DNA of 64,000 nucleotides, from assembly GCF_904849725.1 (NCBI RefSeq), contig NC_058523.1:173024689-173088688 (forward strand), read 5' to 3'. Numbering within the stretch: position 1 is the first letter of the stretch; every line of letters begins with the position of its first letter. The notes under the pieces were generated by a model that ran no database searches, was not told the DNA's origin, and worked only from the letters and a program-made list of their open reading frames with translations. This DNA is from Hordeum vulgare subsp. vulgare. Lineage: Eukaryota; Streptophyta; Magnoliopsida; Poales; Poaceae. The position numbers and the translations under genes were made by a program. Shown one piece after another: positions 22,595 through 34,699 of the stretch.

Positions 22595-24404
22595 TGTTGG
22601 AAATATGCCCTAGAGGCAATAATAAATTAGTTATTATTATATTTCTTAGTTCATGATAATCGTTTATTATCCATGCTATAATTGTACTGATTGGAAACAC
22701 AATACTTGTGTGGATACATAGACAAAACACTGTCCCTAGTAAGCCTCTAGTTGACTAGCTCGTCTATCAAAGATGGTCAAGGTTTCCTGGCCATAGGCAA
22801 GTGTTGTCACTTGATAACAGGATCACATCATTAGGAGAATCATGTGATGGACTAGACCCAAACTAATAGACGTAGCATGTTGATCGTGTCATTTTGTTGC
22901 TACTGTTTTCTGCGTGTCAAGTATTTGTTCCTATGACCATGAGATCATATAACTCACGGACACCGGAGGAATGCTTTGTGTGTATCAAACGTCGCAACGT
23001 AACTGGGTGACTATAAAGATGCTCTACAGGTATCTCCGAAGGTGTTCGTTGAGTTAGTATAGATCGAGACTGGGATTTGTCACTCCGTGTGACGGAGAGG
23101 TATCTCGGGGCCCACTCGGTAATACAACATCACACACAAGCCTTGCAAGCAATGTAACTTAATGTAAGTTGCGGGATCTTGTATTACGGAACGAGTAAAG
23201 AGACTTGCCGGTAAACGAGATTGAAATAGGTATGCGGATACTGACGATCGAATCTCGGGCAAGTAACATACCGAAGGACAAAGGGAATGACATACAGGAT
23301 TATATGAATCCTTGGCACTGAGGTTCAAACGATAAGATCTTCGTAGAATATGTAGGATCCAATATGGGCATCCAGGTCCCTCTATTGGATATTGACTGAG
23401 GAGTCTCTCGGGTTATGTCTACATAGTTCTCGAACCCGCAGGGTCTGCACACTTAAGGTTCGACGTTATTTTATGTGTATTTGAGTTATATGGTTGGTTA
23501 CCGAATGTTGTTCGGAGTCCCGGATGAGATCACAGACGTCACGAGGGTTTCCGGAATGGTCCGGAAACGAAGATTGATATATAGGATGACCTCATTTGGT
23601 TACCGGAAGGTTTTTGTGCATTACCGGAAAGGTTTCAGGCTCATCGGTAGTGTACCGGGAGTGCCGGGAGGGGTGCCGGGGACCATCGGGAGGGGTGTCA
23701 CGCCCCAAGGGGTCTCATGGGCTATGGGAAGAGATCAACCAGCCCCTAGTGGGTTGGAATAAGTTCCCACTAAGGCCCATAAGGTTTGAGAAGGAAAAAA
23801 CATAAGGTGGAAAGAGTTTCCAAGTGGGAAGGTGGAATCCTACTCCAAGTAGGATTGGAGTAGGACTCCTCCACCTCCAATTTCGGCCAAACCTTTAGGT
23901 TTTGAGGTTGCCTCCTCCCCTCCCACCCACCTATATATACGGAGGTTTTAGGGCTGATTTGAGACAACTTTTCCACGGCAGCCCGACCACATACCTCCAC
24001 GGTTTTTCCTCTAGATCGCGTTTCTGCAGAGCTCGGGCGGAGCCCTGCTGAGACAAGGTCATCACCAACCTCCGGAGCGCTGTCACGCTGCCGGAGAACT
24101 CTTCTACCTCTCCGTCTCCCTTGCTGGATCAAGAAGGCCGAGATCATCGTCGAGCTGTACGTGTGCTGAACGCGGAGGTGCCGTCCGTTCGGTACTAGAT
24201 CGTGGGACTGATCGCGGGATTGTTCGCGGGGTGGATCGAGGGACGTGAGGACGTTCCACTACATCAACCGCGTTCTCTAATGCTTCTGCTGTACGGTCTA
24301 CAAGGGTATGTAGATCACTCATCCCCTCTCGTAGATGGACATCACCATGATAGGTCTTCGTGCGCGTAGGAAAATTTTTGTTTCCCATGCGACGTTCCCC
24401 AACA
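22595..24404 (+). repeat. Copia 1 5' LTR
   Basis: 1810 bp. TATA box TATATATA at 23932-23939, with CCACCCACC just upstream; transcription probably starts a short distance downstream. Partner LTR at 29371-31180. Confidence 0.93.
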
Positions 24405-25620
24405 GTGGCATCATGAGCTAGGTTCATGCGTAGATGTCTTCTCGAGTAGAACACAAAAGTTTTTGTGGGCGGTGATGTGCGTTTTGCTGCCCTCCTTAGT
24501 CTTTTCTTGATTCCGCGGTATTGTTGGATTGAAGCGGCTTGGACCGACATTACTCGTACGCTTACGAGAGACTGGTTTCATCGCTACGAGTAACCCCGTT
24601 GCTCAAAGATGACTGGCAAGTGTCGGTTTCTCCAACTTTAGTTGAATCGGATTTGACCGAGGAGGTCCTTGGATGAGGTTAAATAGCAACTCATATATCT
24701 CCGTTGTGGTGTTTGCGTAAGTAAGATGCGATCCTACTGGATATCCATGGTCACCACGTAAAACATGCAACAACAAAATTAGAGGACGTCTAACTTGTTT
24801 TTGCCGGGTATGCTTGTGATGTGATATGGCCAATGATGTGATGTGATATATTGGATGTATGAGATGATCATGTTGTAATAGAAATATCGACTTGCACGTC
24901 GATGGTACGGCAACCGGCAGGAGCCATAGGGTTGTCTTTATAACTAACGTTTGTGCTTGCAGATGCGTTTACTATTTTGCTAGGACATAGCTTTAGTAGT
25001 AATAGCATGAGTAGCACGACAACCCCGATGGCGACACGCGGATCGTGGTGTGACGCCGGTGACAAGAAGATCGTGCCGGTGCTTTGGTGATGGAGATCAA
25101 GAAGCACGTGATGATGGCCATATCATGTCACTTATAAATTGCATGTGATGTTAATCCTTTTATGCACCTTATTTTGCTTAGAACGACGGTAGCATTATGA
25201 GGTGATCTCTCACTAAAATTTCAAGACGAAATTGTGTTCTCCCCGACTGTGCACCGTTGCTATAGTTCGTCGTTTCGAGACACCACGTGATGATCGGGTG
25301 TGATAGACTCAACGTTCACATACAACGGGTGCAAAACAGTTGCGCACGCGGAACACTCGGGTTAAGCTTGACGAGCCTAGCATGTGCAGACATGGCCTCA
25401 GAACACATGAGACCGAAAGGTCGAGCATGAATCGTATAGTTGATATGATTAGCATAGAGATGCTTACCACTGAAACTATTCTCGACTCACGTGATGATCG
25501 GACTTGAGATAGTGGATTTGGATCATGTACCACTCAAATGACTAGAGAGATGTACTTTTTGAGTGGGAGTTCTTAAGTAATATGATTAATTGAACTAATT
25601 GGCATGAACATAGTCTAATG
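24405..25620 (+). promoter_or_regulatory. Copia 1 untranslated leader with degenerate primer-binding site
   Basis: GTGGCATCATGAGC follows the LTR: a tRNA-Met primer site altered from TGGTATCAGAGC by one substitution and one inserted T, identical to that in the intact Copia (40532). The next 1.1 kb aligns almost base for base with 40532-41700 by eye, whereas the coding region that follows does not. Leaders of this group carry dimerisation and packaging signals; their exact positions here are not determined. Confidence 0.75.
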
Positions 25621-25635
25621 GCCTTTGCGAATTAC

Positions 25636-28600
25636 GATGTAGCTTGCGCTATAGCTCTACTGTTTTATATGTTCCTAGAGAAAATTTAGTTGAAAGTTGA
25701 TAGTAGCAAACTTTGCAGACTGAGTCTGTAAAACCGAGGATTGTCCTCGTTGCTGCACAGAAGGCTTATGTCCTTAATGCACCACTCGATGTGCTGCACC
25801 TCGAGCGTCGTCTGTGGATGCTGTGAACATCCGACATACACGTTTCTGATGACTACACGATAGTTCAGTGCAAAATACTTAATGGCTTAGAAGCAAGGCG
25901 CCGAAAACGTTGTAAAACGTCACGGAACATAAGTGATGTTCTAAAGAGATGAAATTGTGATTTCATGCTTGTGCCCTTGTTAAGAGGTACGAGACCTCCA
26001 AACAAGATTCTTTGTCCACAAAGTAAAGGAGAAAAGCTCAATCGTTGAGCCTGTGCTCAGGTTGTCTGAGTACGACAATCACTTGAATCAAGTGGGAGTT
26101 AATCTTCCAAATGAGATAGTGATGGTTCTCCAAAGTCACTGCCACCAAGCTGTGAGAGCTTCATGATGAACTATAAAGGATAGATACAATGATCCTTGAG
26201 CGATTCGCGATGTTTGACACTGCGAAAGTAGAAATCAAGAAGGAGCATCAATAGTTGATGGTTTGTAAAACCACTAAGTTTCAAGAAAGGCAAGGGCTGG
26301 AAGGGATACTTCGTGAAACGGCAAAACGGTTGCTGCACTAATGAAGAGACCCAAGATTAAACCCAAACCCGAGACTAAGTGCTTCTGTAATGAGGGGAAC
26401 AGTCACTGAGGCGGAGCAACTCTAGATACTTGGTAGATAAAGAAGGCTGGCAAAAGTCGAAAGAAGTGTATTTGATATACATGATGTTGATGTGTACTTT
26501 ACTAGTACTCCTAGTAGCATGAGGGAATTGGATACCGGTTCGGTTGCTAAGTGATTAGTAACACGAAATGAAAGCTACGGTATAAACGGAGACTAGCTAA
26601 AGGCGAGGTGACGATACGTGTTGGAAGTGTTTCCAAGGTTGATATGATCAAACGCCGCACGCTCCCTCTACCATCGGGATTGGTGTTAAACGTAAATAAT
26701 TGTTATTTGGTGCTTGCGTTAAGCATGAACATGATTAGATCGTGTTTATTGCAATACGATTATTCATTTAAAGAGAATAATGGTTACTCTATTTTCTTGA
26801 ATATTCACCTTCAATGGTTTATTGAATCTCGATCGTAGTGTTACACATGTTCATGATATTGGTGCCAAAAGATACGAGTTAATGATGATAGTACCATTTA
26901 CTTGTGGCACTGCCAGTTGAGTCATGTTAGTATAAATTGCATGAAGAGGCTCCATGCTGATGGATCTTTGTACTCACCTGATTTCGAATCACTAGTGACA
27001 TGCAAATCATACCACATGAGCAAGGCCTTGTTTTCATTGAGATGAAATAAGATAGTAACTTGTTGGAAGTGATACATTTTGATGTATGCAGTCCAATGGG
27101 TGCTGAGGCACGCAGTGGATATCATTATGTTCTTACTTCACTGACGATTTGAGTAGATACAGGAGTATTTACTTAATGAATCACAAGTCTGAAATGTTGA
27201 AAAGCTCAATTCCGTTTCAGAGTGAAGTTCGTCGTAACAAGAGGATAAACTGTCTATGATATGATCATGGAAATGAATATCTGAGTTACGAGTTTTGGTA
27301 CGCAGTTAAGACAATGTGGAAATTGTTTCGCAGTTCATGCCACCTGGAACATCATAGTGTGATGATGTGTCTGAACGTCATAGCCACGCACTATTTGGTA
27401 TGGTGCATACTATGATGTCTCTTATCGAATTACCACTATCGTTTATGGGTTATGCATTAGGGACAACCGCACTCACTTTAAATAGGGCACCGCGTATTTC
27501 CGTTGAGATGACACAGTATAGACTGAGGTTTAGAGAAATCTAAACTGTCATTTCTTGAAAGTTTAGGGTTTCGACACTTATGTGAAAAAGTTTCAGTCTG
27601 ATAAGCTCGAACCCAAAGCGGATAAATGCATCTTCATAGGATATCCAAAACAGTTGGGTACATCTCCTATCTCGGATCCGAAAGCAAACTGTTTGTTTCT
27701 AGAAACGGATCCTTTCTCGAGGAAAGGTTTCTCTCGAAAGAATTGAGTGGGAGAGTGGTAAAACTTGATGAGGTTATTGAACCATCACTTCAACCAGTGT
27801 GTAGCAGGGCGCAGGAAGTTGTTCCTGTGGCGCCTACACCAATTGAAGTGGAAGCTGATGATGGTGATCATCGAGCATCAGATCAAGTTACTACAAGCCT
27901 CGTAGGTTGACAAGGTCGCGTACTACTACAGAGTGGTACGGTAACCCTGTCTTGGAGGTCATGTTGTTGAGCAATAGTGAACCTACGAGTTATGGAGAAA
28001 GCGATGGTGGGCCCAGATTCCGACAAATGGCTAGAAGCCATGAAATCCGAGAGAGGATCCATGTATGAAAACAAAGTGTAGACTTTGGAAGAACTACTTG
28101 ATGGTCAGAGGACTATTGAGTAAAGATGGGTCTTCAAAGGAAAGACAGACGGTGATGGTGATAAGTCACTATTAATAAAAGCTCGACTTGTCGCAAAGAT
28201 GTTTCCGACAAGATCAAATTGTTGACTATGATGAGTCTTTCTCACTCGTAGCGATGCTAAAGGTCTGTTAGAATTATGTTAGTTGTTGATGCATTATTTA
28301 TGAAATATTGCACATAGGATGTCAAAACATTGTTTTCTCAACGGTTTCTTTGAGCAAACATTGTATGTGATACAACCAGAAGGTTTTGTCGATCCTAAAG
28401 ATACTAGCAAGTATGCAAGCTCCAGTGATCCTTCAATGGACTGGTGCAAGCATCTCGGAGTTGGAATATACACTTTGATGAGATGATCAAAGATTTTGGG
28501 TTTGTACAAGGTTTATGAGAAACTTGTATTTCCAAAGAAGTGAGTGGGAGCACTATAGAATTTCTGATAGGTATATGTGGTTGACATATTGTGGATCAGA

Positions 28601-29320
28601 AGTAATGTAGAATTTCTGTAAAGCATACAAGGTTGTTTGAAAGAAGTTTTCAAAGGAGTACCTGGATTACGCTACTTGAACGTTGAGCATCAAAGATCTA
28701 TGGAGATAGATCGAAAGCGCTTAATAGAAGTTTCAACAAGATGCATGCCTTGACAAGTTTTTGAAAGAGTTCAAAATAGACCAGCAAAGAAGGAGTTCTT
28801 GGTTGCGTTGTGAGGTGTGAATTTGAGTAAGACTCAAAACCCGACCACGGCAGAATAAAGAGAATAGACGAAGGTCGTCTTCTATGCCTTAGCCGTAGAA
28901 TCTAAAGTATGCCATGCTGTGTACCGCACCTGAAGTGTGCCTTGACTCAAAGTATGTTGAGAGGTACAGAGAGTGATCCATGATTGAATCACTAGCAGAG
29001 GTCGAAATTTATCCTTAGTAACTAATGGACTAAGGAATTTTTCTCGATTATGGAGGTGGTTAAAGAGTTTGTCATAAAGGGTTACGTCAATGCAAGCTTT
29101 GACACTAATCCGGATAACTATGAGTAGTGAAACGGATTCGTATAGTAGAGTAGATATTTGGAGCATTTCCGAATAGCACGTAGTAGCAGCATCTATAAGA
29201 TGACATAAAGATTTGTAAAGAACGCACGAATCTGAAAGTTTCAGAACCGTTGACTAAAACCTCTCTCACGAGCAAGACGTGATCAGACCCCATAACTATA
29301 TGGGTGTTGGATTCGTTGGA
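25636..29320 (+). pseudogene. Copia 1 Gag-Pol remnant
   Basis: Collinear with the intact frame at 41788-45768 but with the start codon lost (the corresponding site reads GATGTAGCTTGCGC) and stops in all frames. Recognisable DNA blocks include the zinc-knuckle region (about 26380-26420), protease (about 26530), integrase (about 26900-27480), the CVFIGYP-like block (about 27630), RT (about 28000-28600) and RNase H (about 29070-29170). No stretch over 100 codons remains open. The decay is far greater than the LTR divergence would predict. Confidence 0.9.
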
Positions 29321-29358
29321 ATCACATGGTGATGTGAACTAGATTATTGACTCTAGTG

Positions 29359-29370
29359 CAAGTGGGAGAC
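29359..29370 (+). promoter_or_regulatory. Copia 1 polypurine tract
   Basis: CAAGTGGGAGAC next to the 3' LTR, the same as at 45809-45820 in the intact copy. Confidence 0.8.
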
Positions 29371-31180
29371 TGTTGGAAATATGCCCTAGAGGCAATAATA
29401 AATTAGTTATTATTATATTTCTTAGTTCATGATAATCGTTTATTATCCATGCTATAATTGTACTGATTGGAAACACAATACTTGTGTGGATACATAGACA
29501 AAACACTGTCCCTAGTAAGCCTCTAGTTGACTAGCTCGTTGATCAAAGATGGTCAAGGTTTCCTGGCCATAGGAAAGTGTTGTCACTTGATAACGGGATC
29601 ACATCATTAGGAGAATCATGTGATGGACTAGACCCAAACTAATAGACGTAGCATGTTGATCGTGTCATTTTGTTGCTACTGTTTTCTGCGTGTCAAGTAT
29701 TTGTTCCTATGACCATGAGATCATATAACTCACGGACACCGGAGGAATGCTTTGTGTGTATCAAACGTCGCAACGTAACTGGGTGACTATAAAGATGCTC
29801 TACAGGTATCTCCGAAGGTGTTCGTTGAGTTAGTATAGATCGAGACTGGGATTTGTCACTCCGTGTGACGGAGAGGTATCTCGGGGCCCACTCGGTAATA
29901 CAACATCACACACAAGCCTTGCAAGCAATGTAACTTAATGTAAGTTGCGGGATCTTGTATTACGGAACGAGTAAAGAGACTTGCCGGTAAACGAGATTGA
30001 AATAGGTATGCGGATACTGACGATCGAATCTCGGGCAAGTAACATACCGAAGGACAAAGGGAATGACATACAGGATTATATGAATCCTTGGCACTGAGGT
30101 TCAAACGATAAGATCTTCGTAGAATATGTAGGATCCAATATGGGCATCCAGGTCCCTCTATTGGATATTGACTGAGGAGTCTCTCGGGTCATGTCTACAT
30201 AGTTCTCGAACCCGCAGGGTCTGCACACTTAAGGTTCGACGTTATTTTATGTGTATTTGAGTTATATGGTTGGTTACCGAATGTTGTTCGGAGTCCCGGA
30301 TGAGATCACACACGTCACGAGGGTTTCCGGAATGGTCCGGAAACGAAGATTGATATATAGGATGACCTCATTTGGTTACCGGAAGGTTTTCGTGCATTAC
30401 CGGAAAGGTTTCAGGCTCATCGGTAGTGTACCGGGAGTGCCGGGAGGGGTGCCTGGGACCATCGGGAGGGGTGTCACGCCCCAAGGGGTCTCATGGGCTA
30501 TGGGAAGAGATAAACCAGCCCCTAGTGGGTTGGAATAAGTTCCCACTAAGGCCCATAAGGTTTGAGAAGGAAAAAACATAAGGTGGAAAGAGTTTCCAAG
30601 TGGGAAGGTGGAATCCTACTCCAAGTAGGATTGGAGTAGGACTCCTCCACCTCCAATTTCGGCCAAACCTTTAGGTTTTGAGGTTGCCTCCTCCCCTCCC
30701 ACCCACCTATATATACGGAGGTTTTAGGGCTGATTTGAGACGACTTTTCCACGGCAGCCCGACCACATACCTCCACGGTTTTTCCTCTAGATCGCGTTTC
30801 TGCGGAGCTCGGGCGGAGCCCTGCTGAGACAAGGTCATCACCAACCTCCGGAGCGCTGTCACGCTGCCGGAGAACTCTTCTACCTCTCCGTCTCTCTTGC
30901 TGGATCAAGAAGGCCGAGATCATCGTCGAGCTGTACGTGTGCTGAACGCGGAGGTGCCGTCCGTTCCGTACTAGATCGTGGGACTAATCGCGGGATTGTT
31001 CGCGGGGCGGATCGAGGGACGTGAGGACGTTCCACTACATCAACCGCGTTCTCTAACGCTTCTGCTGTACGGTCTACAAGGGTATGTAGATCACTCATCC
31101 CCTCTCGTAGATGGACATCACCATGATAGGTCTTCGTGCGCGTAGGAAATTTTTTGTTTCCCTTGCGACGTTCCCCAACA
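29371..31180 (+). repeat. Copia 1 3' LTR
   Basis: 1810 bp, ends CCCCAACA, followed by GATTG. TATATATA at 30708-30715. About 1% different from 22595-24404. Confidence 0.93.
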
Positions 31181-31510
31181 GATTGTCCGACAGGTCCAGC
31201 TCCACGCCCATGGCACGGGTCAGCTCGTCATTGTGGTCCGACAGGAGTAGCACCTCGGCGCCGACACCGAGGCTCTCCTTCCACGCGTGCATCACGAAGG
31301 CTTCGTTGATGGAGACGCAGGCGGTGGTGTCCACCCCTTGGCGTGCAGCTCCCCGGCCCTGGCCACGAACCTCGGGAGGTGCTTCTAGGTGAAGGTGGGC
31401 ATGAAGGTGGCCGGGACCGCGAACAGTTCCACCTTCTTGCCCGCGGCGAGGTCGCGGACCGTTATAGTCTTCAGCTCGTCGTCGGGGGAGTCGAAGTAGG
31501 GAGGTGGCGG
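31181..31510 (-). pseudogene. PRXIIE-like: Type II peroxiredoxin E-like pseudogene, N-terminal and central part
   Basis: The reverse strand reads [37 protein letters not shown], then TAG (31385-31387), KHLPRF and AGELHAKG, then a 1-base deletion (about 31331-31340), VDTTACVSINEAFVMHAWKE and VLLLSDHNDELTRAMGVELD. These are the hallmarks of plant PRXIIE. The peroxidatic Cys of the TPTCT motif is Phe (TTC, 31391-31393 on the complement), while the second Cys (ACVSIN) remains. Homology starts at YFD: transit peptide and mature N-terminus are not recognisable. With the C-terminal part at 22459-22594 it lies within a CACTA transposon. Intron-free structure does not prove retroposition, since plant PRXIIE genes are, as I recall, single-exon. 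Confidence 0.88.
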
Positions 31511-31860
31511 CGCGGATCTGGAAGGGAGGAGGCAAGATCTCGCTCTCGCACTCTCTCTCCATCTGGAAGGGAGGAGGGGTTCGTGGGGAGGGACGGCGAG
31601 GGGTTGGGTTTGGACACAATGACACGTGGGACTCGGCTGGGATCTGTGGTGGGTGTGGGGCGTGGATCTGTCCGCCACATCATCGATCCAGGAGAGTTCC
31701 ATTCCATCCAATAGGAAAGCTTGAAATAATTTGTGTTTCTTTGTACTATTAGTTTTGCCAAAATAAACATTTCAAAAATTAGTAAAAATGTTCAAAAAAA
31801 TTCCACGCCTTCTAGAGACTATAAACCAATACCACACCAAATTTCATAAACATGAAATCT
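31511..31860 (-). promoter_or_regulatory. Possible 5' flank of the captured peroxiredoxin copy, with a G-box
   Basis: GC-rich DNA upstream (reverse strand) of the pseudogene. It has a CACGTG core at 31623-31628, a CCAAT word (31707-31711) and a duplicated CTTCCAGAT (about 31514-31523 and 31559-31568, complement). It may be captured promoter/5' UTR sequence. No transcript evidence. Confidence 0.35.
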
Positions 31861-33140
31861 TGTTTACATTTTCAAATAATATGAATGGTCATACCCGCCG
31901 TTTTGACCGCATTTTGAAATGGGCGTGAAAAAATAAAAAAAGGAAAAAGTTTGCATTGTGTCATTATATCTGACAAAGTTACCAGGTAAAACAATAAACT
32001 TGTAATACGGCAATTATTTTAAAAAAGTATTCTCAGAAATGACCTATTATGTGTGAAGATTCAGGGCTTTTAAGCCAAATGATCAATCTTATGGCGACAT
32101 TCATGGCATAGTTTGTTGAATCGATATAATATTCTACACAAGGGTGCATATTTTAATGGAAACAATGTTGCCAAAGGAAGTTTTCATTTACTTTGTACGA
32201 AAATTCATTATCCATTTTTTGAGTGCCTAAATTGAGTTTTTTGTGAAGGACCTACCAAATATTTGTTGTAAAATTGGACCAAATCTTTTTTCTAAAATAT
32301 TAGTCCATATTCAATGCACAATTGACCAAATGGTTGGATGTCAAAAGGTCTCGATCCACCTCTAGTGAAAAAGACAAATTAGCATCGATTCAGGAGGAAG
32401 CGGGTCAAATTTGAACTAGAGTTGCCTCATAGTTTTCTCATGATTTTTTCCAAAATCCATTTTTAGGTAAAGAAGTATCTATTTAGTCAGAGATCCAAAA
32501 CTTTTTTGTCAAGATTCAACACCTAACTATGAACGGTCATGCTCGATGATTTGACCGCATTTTGAAACGGGCATAACAAATTCAACAAAAATCAAAAAAT
32601 ACAAAACCTTCGCGTTTTGTCATCATATGTGACCAAGTTACCAGGAAAAATAATAAACTTATAATACGGTAATTATTTTTAAAAAGTGTTCTCAGAAATG
32701 AGCTATCATGTGTGAAGATTCATGCTTTCAAGCCAAATGATCAATCTCGCGGCCACATTCATGCCATAGTTTGTTCAAATGATCTAATATTTTGCACAAG
32801 GGTGCATGTTCGAATGAAAAACAATGTTGCCAAAGGGAGTTTTCATTTTCTTTGCACAGAAAAATCATTTCCTTTTTCACAGTGTCTAAAATGAGTTTTT
32901 TTGTGAAGGACCTACCATATATTTGTTTCAAAATTGTACCAAATCATTTTTCTAAAATACTAGGCCATATTTAATGTAAAATTGACAAAATAGTTGGATG
33001 TTAAAAGCTTTTATCCACCTCTCGTGAAAAACACAAATTTATGTCAATTCACTTGGAAGCAGGTTAAATTTGAACTGCAGTTGCATTATAGTTTGCTCTT
33101 TATTTCACCCAAAAATCATTTGTAGATACATAATGATATA
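31861..33140. repeat. Tandem duplication of about 660 bp in the CACTA
   Basis: Two diverged copies in the same order, for example TTACCAGGTAAAACAATAAA (about 31979) versus TTACCAGGAAAAATAATAAA (about 32638), GAAGGACCTACCA at about 32245 and 32905, and AAATTTGAACT at about 32408 and 33066. The offset is 659-660 bp throughout. Roughly three quarters of bases match by eye. AT-rich, no conserved reading frame. Confidence 0.85.
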
Positions 33141-33429
33141 TTTAATCGTAAATACATGGTGTGGTGGCTTGACGTCAAGGTTTGGATGGTGGTCGAGGGC
33201 ACCAACTCCAGAGCGCATGAACTTGCATGCCAGCCGCATGGTCACCGCCTGATCGTTGCATTGCCACGCGTTCTGGGTGGAATAGGCATGTCTGCTGGGT
33301 TGGACAATCCCTTGGTAGGTGCTAGGAAGAAGAATACAATAGAAGAATCTCACGAGGAGACTGAACTAAGCTCAAACATGAATTAGCAGCCAAGTATTTG
33401 ATTAGCGGTGTGGGTAATGCACATAGACA
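33141..33429. other. CACTA interior, less AT-rich stretch
   Basis: Includes a forward open stretch at 33156-33386 with no recognised similarity. It could be another captured fragment; nothing more can be supported. Confidence 0.3.
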
Positions 33430-34490
33430 ATGGGCCTAAATTTTGGCTGAGGATGATCATCTACTAAGGAGACTCTCTTGGCAAATGTATAGCTCAAATG
33501 GATCAACCTAGGTGGCACTTGCTTTGCAAAGTAACACACTATGCAAAAATATGGATGTTGAAGCTCGGATCAAATTATTGAATGGATTGAGCTGGAATTT
33601 GGTGTATTATGTTAATTTGGGCATATGAAGGAACAGTAAAAAAGTTATACCATTTGGACATTTCAAAGTGACACTTCATTCACAATGTGCCAATCTGGAC
33701 AAAAAATGGTAATTGAAACTCGGATCACAAAGATGATTGGATTGAGCTGAAATTTGGAGGAGGATGATAATTTGGGCACATTAAGGCACAGTAAAAATTT
33801 CATAAAATTTGGATAAACAAAATTTTTATTTCCTTCACAATGCTCTCTACTGAACAGAATATTGGGAAAAATATTGAGGGAAACTGGCTGAATTAAATAA
33901 CCTGAAATTTGGTCGAGTGAGGTTATATGGTCAGTTTAATTCCATGGTAAGTTTTCATCAACTATAAAGAATAATAAAATGTAGTTTCTTCACAAACTGG
34001 AAATATTACCAGAAACAAAGATTGGATGATGAGCTCACATGGATTGTTAGATGGGGCTAAAATTTTGTGTAGAGCTATGGTTTGGGCACATAGAAGATGT
34101 GGAAAAAATCAACTCATCAGGATATTCCTATCTAGTACTTCCTTCACAAAGTTGTTAGCTCAACACAAACTTTCGAAATTTGCTGAAAAAGATTTACTAG
34201 GTGAATAGTTACGAAAGTTTTCATGAGGCAATGATTTGGATAGGAAAGAGTGCGTAAAAATATGAGGGTAATCAAAGAAATAGAAATAGCACTTCCTTCA
34301 CAAAGTGCTATTCTGAACAGAATAGGGAAATGAATATTGCTGAATTATTTTTGAACTATGGAAGGAATGGTTTTCACATATTTGAGGAACATATGATCCA
34401 AAGTATTTATGATAATTTTTCGAGAATTTTTGGAATGAAAAAATAGTAGGTTGCTTCACAAACTAGGATGAGGTGGGATAGAATGGACCC
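33430..34490. repeat. Diverged tandem array, about seven units of about 155 bp
   Basis: The word TTCACAA occurs at 33679, 33834, 33989, 34143, 34297 and 34455 (spacing 155, 155, 154, 154, 158), with TTGCAAA in register at 33524. A second block, GAGCTG(G/A)AATTTGG or a variant, recurs at about 33433, 33590, 33746, 33901, 34053 and 34207. Units are strongly diverged but phasing is kept. No coding potential. It sits just inside the right subterminal repeats of the CACTA. Confidence 0.82.
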
Positions 34491-34499
34491 ACGAGTGAC

Positions 34500-34690
34500 A
34501 TGTCAACATAGTTAGAACATGTTACGACATTTTTATAATCGTTGTAAAAGTTATGATGATCCCATCTTATGCGGTTACGACGTTTTTGACTCACATCGTC
34601 GTAACTTATATGTAGATTCGATCCCCTCATAGGCTTACGACCATCTCGGATGAAATCATCATAGATTTATGACGAATTCATCAATGACAT
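34500..34690. repeat. CACTA right subterminal repeats
   Basis: TTACGACAT, GTTACGACGTTTTTGA, CATCGTCGTAACTTAT, CTTACGACCATC and TTATGACGAATTC: the same motif family as at 4949-5140. Confidence 0.75.
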
Positions 34691-34699
34691 CTTGAAGAA

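Larger units (their letters stand above)
22595..31180 (+). mobile_element. Copia element (BARE/Angela/WIS-like), young LTRs but wrecked coding region
   Basis: 8586 bp with two 1810-bp LTRs beginning TGTTGGAAATATGCCC and ending TTCCCCAACA, flanked by GATTG (22590-22594, 31181-31185). By eye the LTRs differ at about 20 sites (about 1%). The internal region has a leader very like that of the intact Copia at 38713-47641, followed by gag-pol full of stops, shifts and small deletions. It is inserted in the peroxiredoxin copy within the CACTA. A recent insertion with such an old-looking coding region suggests a defective lineage moved by proteins of other copies. Confidence 0.93.

Noticed and set aside
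23080..23328. An 82-codon reverse open stretch repeated almost unchanged in several Copia LTRs (also near 29856, 39201, 46311, 53374)
   Set aside because: Repetition reflects the shared LTR. No protein features, and no evidence of translation.
31095..31625. A reverse open stretch of 176 codons spanning the Copia LTR end and the peroxiredoxin copy
   Set aside because: It is a chance fusion of LTR sequence with the pseudogene in mixed frames. The true coding frame needs a shift and contains a stop.
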